A stretch of 64,000 nucleotides of DNA, from NCBI GenBank assembly GCA_947259975.1, contig CAMYOD010000003.1:1-64000 (forward strand), in the 5' to 3' direction. Source of the stretch: an uncultured Gammaproteobacteria bacterium (GTDB lineage Bacteria; Pseudomonadota; Gammaproteobacteria; HyVt-429). Shown piece after piece: positions 27,339 to 36,241 of this stretch; the stretch's first letter is position 1, and every line of letters begins with the position of its first letter. The translations under genes and the position numbers were made by a program. The notes under the pieces were generated by a model. That model worked only from the letters and a program-made list of their open reading frames with translations, was not told the DNA's origin and did no database searches.

Positions 27339-28028
27339 CTAATTTCGCATATCCGTGTGCGGGCCGGTGAGCGGCACGAAGGCGACCGGCAAAACGGATT
27401 CCTGGGTGACCTTACCCGCGGCGTCTTTCGTAACCACCACGAGGTCCTGTGCCCAACCCGCGTTCACCGGGATCACCATGCGTCCGCCAGGGCGCAACTG
27501 TTCCAGCAACGGCGCCGGCACATGGGGCGCCGCCGCGGTCACGATGATGCCGTCATAGGGAGCATGTTCCGGCCAACCCTGGTAGCCGTCCGCGACCCGC
27601 ATCTCGATGTTGTCATACCCAAGACGCTGCAGGTGTGCGGCGGCAAGTTCGCTGAGTGGCGCGATCGCCTCGACCGTGTACACGCGCCGCACCAGACGGG
27701 AAAGTACCGCCGCCTGGTAGCCGGAACCGGTGCCGATCTCCAGCACGACGTGGTCCGCCGCCGGATCGAGCAAATCGGTCATCAGTGCCACGACATAGGG
27801 TTGCGAGATGGTCTGCCCGTCACCGATGGGCAGCGGGCGATTATCGTAGGCGAAGGCGCGCAGGTCCGTGGGCACGAATGCCTCACGCGGCACGTCCGCA
27901 ATTGCGTCCATGACCTGTGTACGGAGTTTGGTGCGGCCCGTATAGCTTGCGGTTTCGCGAACCTCGCGCTCGATTTCGCGCAATAACTGCGCTCGCGCCG
28001 CCGTGAGATCAAGCACACGGTTGCCCAT
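27339..28028 (-). CDS. pcm: Protein-L-isoaspartate O-methyltransferase
   Basis: Pcm (229 residues) methylates isoaspartyl residues in damaged proteins using SAM, starting their repair. Markers: VPREAFVPTDLRAFAYDNRP, PIGDGQTISQPYVVALMTD, SAM motif VLEIGTGSGYQAAVLSRLV, VADGYQGWPEHAPYDGIIVT, LLEQLRPGGRMVIPVN. It is convergent with the PilZ gene (12 bp apart). No clear ribosome site precedes the ATG. Confidence 0.95.
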   Translation of the reverse strand: MGNRVLDLTAARAQLLREIEREVRETASYTGRTKLRTQVMDAIADVPREAFVPTDLRAFAYDNRPLPIGDGQTISQPYVVALMTDLLDPAADHVVLEIGTGSGYQAAVLSRLVRRVYTVEAIAPLSELAAAHLQRLGYDNIEMRVADGYQGWPEHAPYDGIIVTAAAPHVPAPLLEQLRPGGRMVIPVNAGWAQDLVVVTKDAAGKVTQESVLPVAFVPLTGPHTDMRN

Positions 28029-28209
28029 AGAAAGAAATCTCAGTGGCCAGGGGGATGGTCAGATCAACCATACGATCTCCTGGCGGATTCGACTCCGATA
28101 CTGCGGCATGGGGCTCGACGCCGGACGCCTGCGCGACGTGCCCACCGAATTCGGGTTGCGATGTTGAACGGCATTGAATGACGCCGGTTGCTGCGATGAC
28201 TGTGCCCGG

Positions 28210-28416
28210 TCAGGCGTCCAGATCGGGAATGAGCCGGCTTTCGATTTTAGCGATGTAATCCTTGAGCTGAAGCTTGCGCTTCTTTAAGCGACGCAGCATG
28301 AGCTGATCCGCAACGGATTCTTCCGCCATTCGCGCGATGACCGCATCAAGATCGCGGTGCTCCGTGCGCAAATCGAATAGTTTTTGCCTGAGGGCTTCGG
28401 TCTGGTTTTCCACCAT
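28210..28416 (-). CDS. YdcH-like DUF465 small protein
   Basis: A 68-residue helical hairpin matching DUF465: LFDLRTEHRDLDAVIARMAE, then DQLMLRRLKKRKLQLKDYIA. The pattern of an acidic helix followed by the basic LKKRKLxLKD helix is diagnostic. Function is unknown; it is often present in several copies in proteobacteria. The ATG at 28416 has a near-perfect AGGAGG 5 bp upstream (a GTG one codon in would be better spaced). Longer upstream frame is rejected. Confidence 0.9.
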   Translation of the reverse strand: MVENQTEALRQKLFDLRTEHRDLDAVIARMAEESVADQLMLRRLKKRKLQLKDYIAKIESRLIPDLDA

Positions 28417-28635
28417 GGGAACCTCCTGCGAAACCGCAAATACCATATCACATATTGCATCATGGCGCCGCGCCCGGCGCACCGCGCAACGGGTCCGATA
28501 TGAGACACCCTTAACGCGTAGACCTGAGGGCAGTATAATGCCGCCTCGCCGCGGTCGTGCCGATATTCTCAGCCCCGCCGCCCTCGGCCGTCCGCTTTGG
28601 CGTGCCGGTCCTCGAACCAAGCTACACGCAATCGC

Positions 28636-30921
28636 ATGCCACTGAAGTCGTTGATTCGCCTGTTTATACTGGTGCCGCTACTGGTGCCGTTGCTAGTGCC
28701 TGCTGCCGGCAAGCCAGACCTGAGCGTCAGCCAGCTGCAGTTGAGTCGCGGTGTGGCCCACCTGGGCGAGCAGGTCACCGCCGTCGCCACGATAAAGAAT
28801 TCGAGCCGGATCGGTACACGCAACGTCGCAGTACGCTTCTTCCTCGGTGAGCAACCGATCGGGCAGGACTACCTTATTACTCTGCAGCCACGCGCCGAAG
28901 TCGAGGTGCGCACCGATTTCGCCGCAAAGCCGCAAGGAAAATTCGAGTTCACGGTTCATGTCGATCCCGACAATGTGGTCCCGGAGACGAACGAGAAAAA
29001 CAATGTCATGGGCCGGACCCTGGGTATCCTGTCGCTGCCCAGCATGATCTCGAGCAGCATCCTGGCAGGCACAACGTCGGAACCCGAACCGGCGATGCGC
29101 GCACCCGCCGGTGATATCACCGTCACCGAGCTGGCGGTGACCACGGAAGCTCCCGCGGTTGGCCGAACGGTCAGCTTGCGTGCGACCCTGCAATATGACG
29201 GCGACGACGTCCTCGCCGCGGTACCGGTGCGCTTCACGATCGACGGCACCGCGATCACGCCGGATGCCCGCGTGGAAATTGCCGCGGGCGGCACGGGTAC
29301 GGCCACGGCCAGCTTCATTCCTTCGCGCGGCGGCGTCCATGATATCGCGGTCATTATCGATCCGGATGAGACCGTGCCCGAGACGATACGTGACAATAAC
29401 CGTCGCGTGCGCACTATTGAGGTCGCGGCAGTGACGCCGAAACCGGCACCGGCGCCGAGCGCCGACACCGCCGCGGCTGCACCGCGCGCAGACTCCAAGA
29501 TCAAGGTGATGGCGCCCAAGGTGTTGCCGAACCTGGTCTGTGCGGTGGAGACTATCGAGGGTGCATACTATTTTGACGGCAACTCGGTGAACATCAAGGT
29601 CTCCAACACCGATGACACGGGCCGTGCCAGCCCGTCCATGCTTGGAATACGACGGCTGCAGACCGACAACAGCGTCACCCCGGAGTGGCTCGCGAAGACC
29701 CCGGTGCAGGCACTTGCCGCAGGAGAATCGACTGTCATCAAGTTGGCGTGGCCGCAACAGACGGGTGCTATCGACAAGGATGCGCGTTACGTTGCGGTGA
29801 TCGATGCGGACAATGATGTGGATGAGGGGACTGCCGGTGAGAACGATAATCGATCCACCGATTTTCGCCTCGTGCCCCTCGAGCACGCTTCGGAAATCCA
29901 GAAAAGCCGCATCGTGGTGACCGCGCCGAGCGGCGCGACACCCGTCACCGCCGGCACCGCGCACACGATTCGCTGGAATCATCGCGGCGAGATCGGTGGG
30001 CGCGTCAATATCGACTTGCTCGACAGCGCCGGCAAGCGGCGGCGCATCGTCTCCGGCGTGAGCAATTCCGGCCGCTATGACTGGGGCGTGGGGACGAGCC
30101 TGGCCGGCCGTTGGCGTATCGTCGTCAGCAGTGCCGACAATACCGTCCAGGGGCGCAGCGAACCGTTCCAGATCCAGTCCGGTCCGCCGCCGACGCTGGT
30201 GTTCACGCAGCCTAACCGCACGCAGGCACTCGCCGCGGGCACCCGTGTCGACATCAATTGGACATCCAACAATTCGCCACTGATGCCGTCGCGCCTCGAC
30301 CTGTGGCTGATCAGTGCCGATAAAGATGCGGCGCCGCTGTCTTTGCTCATCGGCAGCGCGAATCCACGCCACGGCCGCTACCAGTGGTCGATTCCCGACA
30401 CACCCCTCTTGTTCGGGCAGTACCGACTGTCGGCCACCGATGACCGGGGCAAAACGTACGGCAAAAGCGACGCATTCAACGTTAGCCCGAAGTTCGCTTA
30501 CCGCCTGACGCCGGAACGTACGGTGCCCGGCGCGAAAACCCTGCGCACCAACCTGGCCATCATTGAGGCCGGCTTCAGGGGCAACCACCTGGAGTACCGT
30601 GTCCGCAATATGGGTCCGGATGACATGCCCGCGTATATTCTCGCCGGAGTCCGCTTCCGCAGCTATTTTGTCGCCCGGCAACCCATACGGAATGAGGGTG
30701 ACTACGCCATTTGCGACTTTACCCTGGCCGGCCACTTCGGCGTCGGCGCCGAGCGGCGCATCACCCCGGGACGCGATCCGGACTGCGAATTTGGCCTATT
30801 GTCCGAGGATGAGGCCTTCGAATTTGCTATTATGCGCGTTGAGATCCCCTCTTTGATCGATATCAACGTGCTCGACGAGGATCTGCGCAACAATAGCCGC
30901 AAGTTCAGGTATCCACGCTAG
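28636..30921 (+). CDS. Exported CARDB-repeat protein with Kre9/KNH-like domains
   Basis: A 761-residue secreted protein. The signal peptide is Leu/Val/Pro-rich (LFILVPLLVPLLVPAAGKPD). At least two CARDB-type beta-sandwich repeats follow; each ends in a PETNEKNN-like or PETIRDNN-like turn (about 40-130, 160-270), and a third is more diverged. Two Kre9/KNH-like modules (about 435-530, 530-620) carry AGTAHTIRWNHRGEIGG/GRYDWGVG and AGTRVDINWTSNN/GRYQWSIP. Such proteins are usually surface or periplasmic adhesins or scaffolds. ATG 28636 was chosen for the signal peptide. No sortase or outer-membrane anchor is visible. Confidence 0.85.
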   Translation: MPLKSLIRLFILVPLLVPLLVPAAGKPDLSVSQLQLSRGVAHLGEQVTAVATIKNSSRIGTRNVAVRFFLGEQPIGQDYLITLQPRAEVEVRTDFAAKPQGKFEFTVHVDPDNVVPETNEKNNVMGRTLGILSLPSMISSSILAGTTSEPEPAMRAPAGDITVTELAVTTEAPAVGRTVSLRATLQYDGDDVLAAVPVRFTIDGTAITPDARVEIAAGGTGTATASFIPSRGGVHDIAVIIDPDETVPETIRDNNRRVRTIEVAAVTPKPAPAPSADTAAAAPRADSKIKVMAPKVLPNLVCAVETIEGAYYFDGNSVNIKVSNTDDTGRASPSMLGIRRLQTDNSVTPEWLAKTPVQALAAGESTVIKLAWPQQTGAIDKDARYVAVIDADNDVDEGTAGENDNRSTDFRLVPLEHASEIQKSRIVVTAPSGATPVTAGTAHTIRWNHRGEIGGRVNIDLLDSAGKRRRIVSGVSNSGRYDWGVGTSLAGRWRIVVSSADNTVQGRSEPFQIQSGPPPTLVFTQPNRTQALAAGTRVDINWTSNNSPLMPSRLDLWLISADKDAAPLSLLIGSANPRHGRYQWSIPDTPLLFGQYRLSATDDRGKTYGKSDAFNVSPKFAYRLTPERTVPGAKTLRTNLAIIEAGFRGNHLEYRVRNMGPDDMPAYILAGVRFRSYFVARQPIRNEGDYAICDFTLAGHFGVGAERRITPGRDPDCEFGLLSEDEAFEFAIMRVEIPSLIDINVLDEDLRNNSRKFRYPR

Positions 30922-30931
30922 GCGCCGATAA
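30905..30931 (+). promoter_or_regulatory. Sigma-28-like promoter candidate before CcmI-like gene
   Basis: TCAGGTAT (30905-30912), an 11-bp spacer, then GCCGATAA (30924-30931), a perfect FliA -10. The -35 matches TCAAGTTT at 6 of 8. It overlaps the end of the CARDB gene and lies 70 bp before the next start. Confidence 0.4.
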
Positions 30932-31000
30932 CCGTGGGCGAGCACCCCGGCGGATAGTGCCGCCTTCACTCTGTCGTGCACAGAAATGCTGGAGAAAGTA

Positions 31001-31402
31001 ATGTTCAGGTCGTTTTCTTTTGCAGTGTTGACTCTGGCCGCGGTCACCTCAGTAGCCGCTGCAGACATTCAGGGCAAAGTCACTCTCGATCCCAAATTGG
31101 CGGAGAGCGCCGCGCCAGACGATACGGTGTATATCTTCGCCCGCGCCATCGACGGGCCACGCATGCCCTTGGCCATGATCAAAGCCAAGTTTTCCGATCT
31201 GCCACTTGATTTTACGCTCGATAATTCGACTACGACGACGCCGAATATCCGGCTGTCCGACTTCGGCCAGGTCCGTGTCATCGCGCGGGTCGCCCGTAGC
31301 GGAGGCGATATAACGGAGCACGCCGACCTCGAAGGTGAGAGCAACGTCATTAACGGCGACGCCCGCGGTGTCTCAATCATTATCGACTCCCTCAGTCAGT
31401 AG
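31001..31402 (+). CDS. Exported CcmI C-terminal-domain-like protein
   Basis: A 133-residue protein with a signal peptide (SFAVLTLAAVTSVAAA). The body resembles the C-terminal periplasmic domain of cytochrome c biogenesis protein CcmI: IQGKVTLDPKLAESAAPDDT, VYIFARAIDGPRMPLAMIKA, LPLDFTLDN, VRVIARVARSGG. In CcmI this domain binds apocytochrome c; here it stands alone without the TPR half or other ccm genes. The ATG at 31001 follows GGAGAAAGTA; the in-frame ATG at 30986 is rejected. The role is uncertain. Confidence 0.8.
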   Translation: MFRSFSFAVLTLAAVTSVAAADIQGKVTLDPKLAESAAPDDTVYIFARAIDGPRMPLAMIKAKFSDLPLDFTLDNSTTTTPNIRLSDFGQVRVIARVARSGGDITEHADLEGESNVINGDARGVSIIIDSLSQ

Positions 31403-31464
31403 GCCTACACAACACAGGGAGTCACGGAAGCGTACTGATTGAAGGCCCCGTTCATTTTTCGATC

Positions 31465-31854
31465 ATGAACGACCCCGATGCAGTCGGCGTTGAACTGCAA
31501 CTGGACTTCAAGCCTGAGTTCCAGGCCCTGTCCGTGACTGCCCGCGTCGAGGCCATGCATGATTACCTGGCGACATTGCGTCAGGCGCTGGAACGCAACG
31601 AAGGTGAGGCCGACGACAGTGAGGGGGTGCGCATGATTATGGATATCGCACACCAGCTGTTACCGCATATCGAGGCCGACGAGATCCCGCTGGACGAGAC
31701 CGTGGTCATCGAGGTTGCACCGGAACACCCCATCGAGAATCTGCTCGCGACCCCCGACACCCCTCAGGATCGCCGCTTCGGCCTGCCGGCTCTAATAGCG
31801 CAGAAATCGCACCTTGCGATCGGATCCGCGGATCACGTCCCCCATATGCACTGA
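31465..31854 (+). CDS. Conserved hypothetical acidic protein
   Basis: A 129-residue acidic cytoplasmic protein of unknown family. It begins MNDPDAVGVELQLDFKPEFQ and contains a helical middle (TARVEAMHDYLATLRQALER, MDIAHQLLPHIEADEIPL). Its last 21 codons run antisense through the end of the Nudix gene, an overlap of 63 bp. No ribosome site is evident before the ATG. Either the gene is real with an unusual convergent overlap, or its true end has been extended by mutation of an earlier stop. Confidence 0.65.
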   Translation: MNDPDAVGVELQLDFKPEFQALSVTARVEAMHDYLATLRQALERNEGEADDSEGVRMIMDIAHQLLPHIEADEIPLDETVVIEVAPEHPIENLLATPDTPQDRRFGLPALIAQKSHLAIGSADHVPHMH

Positions 31855-32358
31855 GAACTCCCGCGCGGCGCGATCACGGAAGAACAATCGCAGGGATTCA
31901 TGCACCACCGGGAACGCCAATTCGTCCCAGGGAATCTCGTCTTCGGCAAACAGATCCACCTCGAGACTTTCCTCGCCGGCACTCGCCTTGCCGTCACGCA
32001 AATAGCCGCGAAACATCAGATAGACCTGATCGATATGGGGCAGATTAAACACGCCGTAGAGCCGCAGATTGTCCACCGCGGCGTTCGCCTCTTCCATTGC
32101 CTCCCGTGCCGCGGCCTGCATGGTCGTCTCGCCGTTTTCCATGAACCCCGCCGGCAAGGTCCACAGACCGTGACGCGGTTCGATAGCGCGGCGACACAAC
32201 AGCACCTTGTCTTCCCACAGCGGGATGCTGCCGGCCACGACTTTCGGGTTCTGGTAGTGGATTCGATTGCAGGCCGTGCAGATATGCCGATGCAGGGAGT
32301 CGCCCGGCGGCACGGCGCGCGTTACCGGTGCGCCACATTCACTACAAAAATTCACCAT
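31792..32358 (-). CDS. Nudix hydrolase with N-terminal zinc ribbon
   Basis: A 188-residue Nudix protein. The zinc ribbon uses CSEC (residues 5-8) and CTAC (near 30), followed by NPKVVAGSIPLWEDKVLLCR. The Nudix box is GFMENGETTMQAAAREAMEE plus AN, with the catalytic REAMEE intact. Zinc-ribbon Nudix enzymes include NADH and nucleotide pyrophosphatases; exact substrate is unclear because the NudC-specific SQPWPFPxS motif is missing. The ATG at 32358 has GAGAG nearby. Confidence 0.88.
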   Translation of the reverse strand: MVNFCSECGAPVTRAVPPGDSLHRHICTACNRIHYQNPKVVAGSIPLWEDKVLLCRRAIEPRHGLWTLPAGFMENGETTMQAAAREAMEEANAAVDNLRLYGVFNLPHIDQVYLMFRGYLRDGKASAGEESLEVDLFAEDEIPWDELAFPVVHESLRLFFRDRAAREFSVHMGDVIRGSDRKVRFLRY

Positions 32359-32535
32359 CTACTCTCACGACGGACCACGAAGCGGCAAAGTAGCAGAATT
32401 CCTGCCGCCGATTCAAACTTCGCAACCGTGGGTTTTCGCGGGTACCGATTTGACCGACCTTGGCCACGGGTCAATAATGCCCACTTCCAGGGCAGGCCAC
32501 ATAACGACACCTGTCAGCAACAATAAGGAGATACC

Positions 32536-32739
32536 ATGTCCATCGTAAAGGTAATCGAGATAATCGGTCAGTCATCCAAGAGCTGGGAAGACGCCGCGCA
32601 GACGGCGCTCGAAGAGGTGCAGAAAACCGTCCGCAACGTGAAATCCATATATGTTCAAGACCTGCAGGCCAAGGTAAAGAACGGCAAGATCGACGAATAC
32701 CGCGTCAACGCGAAGATCTCCTTCGTCGTCGACAAGTAA
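32536..32739 (+). CDS. Dodecin flavin-binding protein
   Basis: A 67-residue dodecin, which assembles as a hollow dodecamer storing FMN, riboflavin or CoA-type ligands. Markers: VIEIIGQSSKSWEDAAQTAL, the ligand-stacking Trp in SWEDA, and YRVNAKISFVVD. An ideal AAGGAG site lies 5 bp before the ATG. Length is standard. A strong GC hairpin lies 62 bp downstream. Confidence 0.95.
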   Translation: MSIVKVIEIIGQSSKSWEDAAQTALEEVQKTVRNVKSIYVQDLQAKVKNGKIDEYRVNAKISFVVDK

Positions 32740-32800
32740 TGACCGTCGCGGACACGCAATTCCGAGACTCCTGACTGGCCTCGGTGCCGGCAGACGCCCC

Positions 32801-32827
32801 GGCCGGGCCCCAAAGCGGGGCCCGGCC
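32801..32827 (+). terminator. Strong GC hairpin after dodecin gene
   Basis: An 11-bp perfect stem (32801-32811 with 32817-32827; GGCCGGGCCCC arm) around the loop AAAGC. There is no U-tract, so it may act as a transcript-stabilising or pausing hairpin rather than a classical intrinsic terminator. Confidence 0.5.
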
Positions 32828-32931
32828 CGGCGCCGCTTGAAATCCCACTTACGCTCCCCCACATGTTAGGATCGCCCCCCGCGGCGATCCGCACCGTTAT
32901 CGTTTGTACCAGAAATCATCAGCTGTCAGTC

Positions 32932-34512
32932 ATGAGTCAACTCGAGCAGGAAATTCAGCGCCGCCGCACCTTTGCGATCATCTCCCACCCGGATGCGGGC
33001 AAGACGACGGTGACGGAAAAGCTGCTACTGTTCGGCGGCGCGATCCAGATGGCGGGCACCATCAAGGGCCGCAAGGCCTCGCGCCATGCCACCTCGGACT
33101 GGATGGAGCTCGAGCAACAGCGCGGCATCTCGGTCACCACGTCGGTGATGCAGTTCCCCTATGGCGAGCACATCGTCAATCTCCTGGACACACCGGGGCA
33201 CGGGGATTTCTCCGAGGATACCTATCGCACACTGACCGCGGTCGACTCCGCGTTGATGGTGATCGACGGCGCCAAGGGTGTGGAGCAGCGTACCATCAAG
33301 CTCATGGAGGTCTGCCGGCTGCGTAATTCGCCGATCATGACCTTTATCAATAAACTCGACCGGGAAATCCGCGACCCGGTTGAGTTGCTGGACGAGATCG
33401 AGGACGTGCTCGGCATACAGTGTGCACCGGTGACCTGGCCCGTCGGCAGTGGCAAGCGCTTCCGGGGGGTCTACCACCTGACCGAGGACCGGGTCCATTT
33501 CTTCAGTGCAACCCACGGCGGCAAGATCAAGGAAGGCGAGACCGTGGCCGGGCTCGACAATCCCAAACTCGACGAGATCCTCGGCAGCCAGGCCGTAGAG
33601 CTGCGCACCGAGGTGGAACTGGTCAAGGGCGCGAGTCACACCTTCTCGCCGGAACTCTATCTGCGTGGCGAACAGACGCCGGTGTTCTTTGGCTCAGCGA
33701 TCAACAACTTCGGCATTCAGGAACTGCTCGACAGCTTCGTTGTCCACGCGCCCGCACCGCAGCCCCGCGCCACACTGACCCGGGAAGTCGGCCCAAGCGA
33801 GGCCAAGTTCTCCGGCTTCGTGTTCAAGATCCAGGCCAACATGGATCCGCAGCACCGGGATCGCATTGCGTTCATGCGGGTCACCTCCGGCTGCTACAAA
33901 AAGGGTATGAAGATTCGTCACATCCGCATCGGTCGGGACGTACAGATCGCCAATGCGATCACGTTCATGGCGCGGGACCGGACCCAGGTCGAGACCGCCT
34001 ATCCGGGCGACATCATCGGACTGCATAACCACGGCACCATCAAGATCGGCGACACCTTTACCGAGGGCGAGGACCTTAAATTCACCGGCATACCGAATTT
34101 TGCGCCGGAACTGTTCCGCCGCGTCGTGCTGCGCGATCCCTTACGCATGAAAGCTCTGCAGAAGGGTCTCGATCAACTCAGCGAGGAAGGCGCTACCCAG
34201 GTCTTCCGGCCACTGACGAATAACGATCTGGTGCTCGGGGCCGTGGGCACCTTGCAGTTCGATGTGGTCGCACATCGCCTGAAACACGAATACGGGGTGG
34301 AATGCACCTACGACGCCGTCAACGTAGCCACGGCACGCTGGGTATCGGCAGAGGATAAACGCACGCTCGACGCGTTTCGCAATCGCAATGAGATCAATCT
34401 TGCACTGGACAGCGGCGACAATCTCACCTATCTGGCGCCCAGCATGGTGAATCTGAATCTGGCTATCGAACGCGCCCCGGACATCGACTTCATCGCGACG
34501 CGCGAGCATTAG
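32932..34512 (+). CDS. prfC: Peptide chain release factor 3
   Basis: RF3 (526 residues; E. coli 529) is the translational GTPase that removes RF1/RF2 from the ribosome after termination. GTPase motifs are all present: [16 protein letters not shown], the switch [28 protein letters not shown] and NKLDRE. The domain II and III motifs [16 protein letters not shown] and [20 protein letters not shown] follow. The ATG at 32932 ([15 protein letters not shown]) matches the family start; an upstream in-frame ATG at 32863 is rejected. Confidence 0.97.
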   Translation: MSQLEQEIQRRRTFAIISHPDAGKTTVTEKLLLFGGAIQMAGTIKGRKASRHATSDWMELEQQRGISVTTSVMQFPYGEHIVNLLDTPGHGDFSEDTYRTLTAVDSALMVIDGAKGVEQRTIKLMEVCRLRNSPIMTFINKLDREIRDPVELLDEIEDVLGIQCAPVTWPVGSGKRFRGVYHLTEDRVHFFSATHGGKIKEGETVAGLDNPKLDEILGSQAVELRTEVELVKGASHTFSPELYLRGEQTPVFFGSAINNFGIQELLDSFVVHAPAPQPRATLTREVGPSEAKFSGFVFKIQANMDPQHRDRIAFMRVTSGCYKKGMKIRHIRIGRDVQIANAITFMARDRTQVETAYPGDIIGLHNHGTIKIGDTFTEGEDLKFTGIPNFAPELFRRVVLRDPLRMKALQKGLDQLSEEGATQVFRPLTNNDLVLGAVGTLQFDVVAHRLKHEYGVECTYDAVNVATARWVSAEDKRTLDAFRNRNEINLALDSGDNLTYLAPSMVNLNLAIERAPDIDFIATREH

Positions 34513-34518
34513 AACGAA

Positions 34519-34600
34519 GGTTCAAGTTACAAGTTACAAGTTACGAATAGATACCATTTTCTTCTTGCAACTTGAACCTTGTACCTTGTGACTTGTCTAT
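34519..34600. repeat. ACAAGTT-type intergenic repeat, family A copy 1
   Basis: Tandem CAAGTTA words (34523-34545) face TTGCAACTTGAACCTTG (34565-34581). GGTTCAAGTT (34519-34528) and AACTTGAACC (34569-34578) form a 10-bp stem. The same words recur at 37621, 56477 and 58001, always beside gene ends. Confidence 0.7.
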
Positions 34601-34606
34601 AGCGAC

Positions 34607-35083
34607 CTAATCCATCTGTATCAGAAGATAGCCTAGTTCTTCATACTGACTGATCTGTGCCGGGCCGGTCACGGCCACATCCACATGCGCGGGAAAATCC
34701 TCCGGCGCGAAGCCATGCCACCCGGCATAGGTGCCGCAGACATGCACCGGCACCTCTGCGTTGGCAAGGTCCTGGACCAGATCATGCACCTTTTCATGCT
34801 CCGCGCGCCGTTCGTCCATTAAGGCGAATTGTTCATTGCCGTGGCTCACCACGGCGATGGGCAGATCGACAAAACGCGCACGCAAACGATCTACATAAGA
34901 CTGCACCCGCGGCATCGTCTCATCGAGCGCGTCCTCGTCACCGGTGACAATTTCAATGACCACTCCCGGTGGCGCCTGTGTGCCGGCCAGAATCCGCGCG
35001 ATCTCATCGTCGGTATTCGCGTATAGCGATGTCCCGAACAACAAAAGTGTGAAATAGATCACAGGTCCAATGAATTGCTGCAT
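34607..35083 (-). CDS. Exported DsrE-family protein
   Basis: A 158-residue protein with a signal peptide (GPVIYFTLLLFGTSLYA) and a DsrE-like fold: GVVIEIVTGDEDALDE, DLPIAVVSHGNEQFALMD, HDLVQDLANAEVPVHVCGTY, and FPAHVDVAVTGPAQISQYE. The single cysteine in VHVCGTYA sits where DsrE/TusD-like proteins carry sulfur, hinting at periplasmic sulfur handling. The start at 35083 has AGGAG; the in-frame upstream extension is rejected. No dsr or sox genes are nearby. Confidence 0.82.
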   Translation of the reverse strand: MQQFIGPVIYFTLLLFGTSLYANTDDEIARILAGTQAPPGVVIEIVTGDEDALDETMPRVQSYVDRLRARFVDLPIAVVSHGNEQFALMDERRAEHEKVHDLVQDLANAEVPVHVCGTYAGWHGFAPEDFPAHVDVAVTGPAQISQYEELGYLLIQMD

Positions 35084-35250
35084 GAAATGCTCCTGATTAT
35101 ATATCTGCCCAGTATGACCGTTCGTCGCCACGTGAGTTTCGAGCAGTATGTACTCTGCCCAACCAAAGTTCGTCGCGTCAACTTTCCGGCACTGGCGCAC
35201 CCCGGATTGCGGACTATTATTCAATAGCTTATAGCCTCTTCTGTCAGTCT

Positions 35251-35277
35251 CAAGACGGCGACCGGCACGCCGATAAC
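35251..35277 (+). promoter_or_regulatory. Sigma-28-like promoter candidate before fimT-like gene
   Basis: TCAAGACG (35251-35258), an 11-bp spacer and GCCGATAA (35270-35277). The -10 is a perfect FliA element; the -35 keeps the TCAAG core. It lies 144 bp before the pseudopilin ATG. Confidence 0.45.
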
Positions 35278-35421
35278 TATATAAGGGTCACGCGCGCCGA
35301 ATCCATCTCGGCCGGTGCCTTGCGCATACCCGGAGCTGTACTAAGCTTTTGTGTAACAAAAAGTTACGAATCGTGCTGCGCGACTTGTAACGGTAAGGTG
35401 AATGAACACGGGGGGTGTTAC

Positions 35422-36177
35422 ATGCAGCGTAAAGTCTTTTCAAGCCATGGCAGCGGATTCACGCTGGTCGAGCTTGTCGTCACACTCGCCGTCGTCAGCA
35501 TACTGGTAAGTATGGCGGCGCCCAGCTTCTCCACGTTCGTCAAGAACGCGCGCATGGTGTCACAGACCAACGATATCGTTGCCGCGCTCAACACCGCCCG
35601 CAGCGAGGCCGTGACGCGTGGTATACCAGTAAGTATATGTCCTAGCGATGACGGCCTGGATTGCACCGGCGTTGCCTGGGATCAGGGCTGGATTGTATTC
35701 ACCGATGAAGACACCCCCGGCACCGTGGACGGCACCGATGAGGTCATCAAGATTCACGACGCGCTGCAGGACGGCTTCACCCTCGCCCTGAACAACGGCA
35801 ACTTTGTGCGCTTTCAGCCCGTCGGCGATGTGGCCGCACTCGAACCCATGCCGACGGCCGCAGATCCAATGTTCATGATCGATGCCCTGGCAGACCAGCT
35901 CACGCAAGGGTTCGCCCATACCCTGTGGCGGCTGTTACCCGGCACCGAAGCCCATGCCGCTCCAGGCGGCGGTAACGGCGGTGGCGGTAACGGCGGTGGC
36001 GGTAACGACGGTGGTGGTAACGGCGGCGGCGGTAACGACGGTGGTGGTGGTAACAATCAAGCGTCGTGCGTCCACGCCAAGGTCTTCACGCTTTGCGACG
36101 CCGACAACGACTGCAACGCCGTGGTGCTGTCCAGTATCGGACGCGTCACCGCCCACACGGATGGGACCTGCCTCTAG
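35422..36177 (+). CDS. GspH/FimT-type pseudopilin with glycine-rich insertion
   Basis: A 251-residue type IV pilus/secretion minor pseudopilin. The prepilin motif is GFTLVELVVTLAVVSILVSM (cleavage after G, Phe and Glu+5 present). FimT-like segments follow: MVSQTNDIVAALNTARSEAV, VSICPSDDGLDCTG, WDQGWIVFTDEDTPG, and at the end FTLCDADNDCNAVVLSS and GRVTAHTDGTC. Family members are about 170 residues. The excess is an insert with a hydrophobic ALADQLTQGFAHTLWRLLP stretch and a (GGGGN/D)n tract (about 183-212). ATG 35422 follows a G-rich site. A terminator follows the gene. No other pilin genes are adjacent. Confidence 0.85.
   Translation: MQRKVFSSHGSGFTLVELVVTLAVVSILVSMAAPSFSTFVKNARMVSQTNDIVAALNTARSEAVTRGIPVSICPSDDGLDCTGVAWDQGWIVFTDEDTPGTVDGTDEVIKIHDALQDGFTLALNNGNFVRFQPVGDVAALEPMPTAADPMFMIDALADQLTQGFAHTLWRLLPGTEAHAAPGGGNGGGGNGGGGNDGGGNGGGGNDGGGGNNQASCVHAKVFTLCDADNDCNAVVLSSIGRVTAHTDGTCL
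35965..36055 (+). repeat. In-frame tandem repeat encoding Gly-Asn/Asp tract
   Basis: Degenerate 15-bp units of the type GGCGGTGGCGGTAAC, about six copies, encode GGGGN and GGGND blocks inside the pseudopilin. Such arrays change copy number by slippage. Confidence 0.8.
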
Positions 36178-36241
36178 ACGGCAGTACTTCAACGGGTTCT
36201 GATTTCATGCGCTGTCTCCGTGCGCGGGAAATCGACGCTTG

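Noticed and set aside
28693..30735. A 680-codon open frame antisense to the CARDB-repeat gene.
   Set aside because: It has no domain or hydrophobic pattern and is low-complexity His/Arg/Gly-rich; it is a GC-rich shadow of a gene with clear domains.
35965..36055. CRISPR-like or minisatellite array.
   Set aside because: The repeats are in frame and encode the Gly-rich loop; there are no spacers or cas genes.
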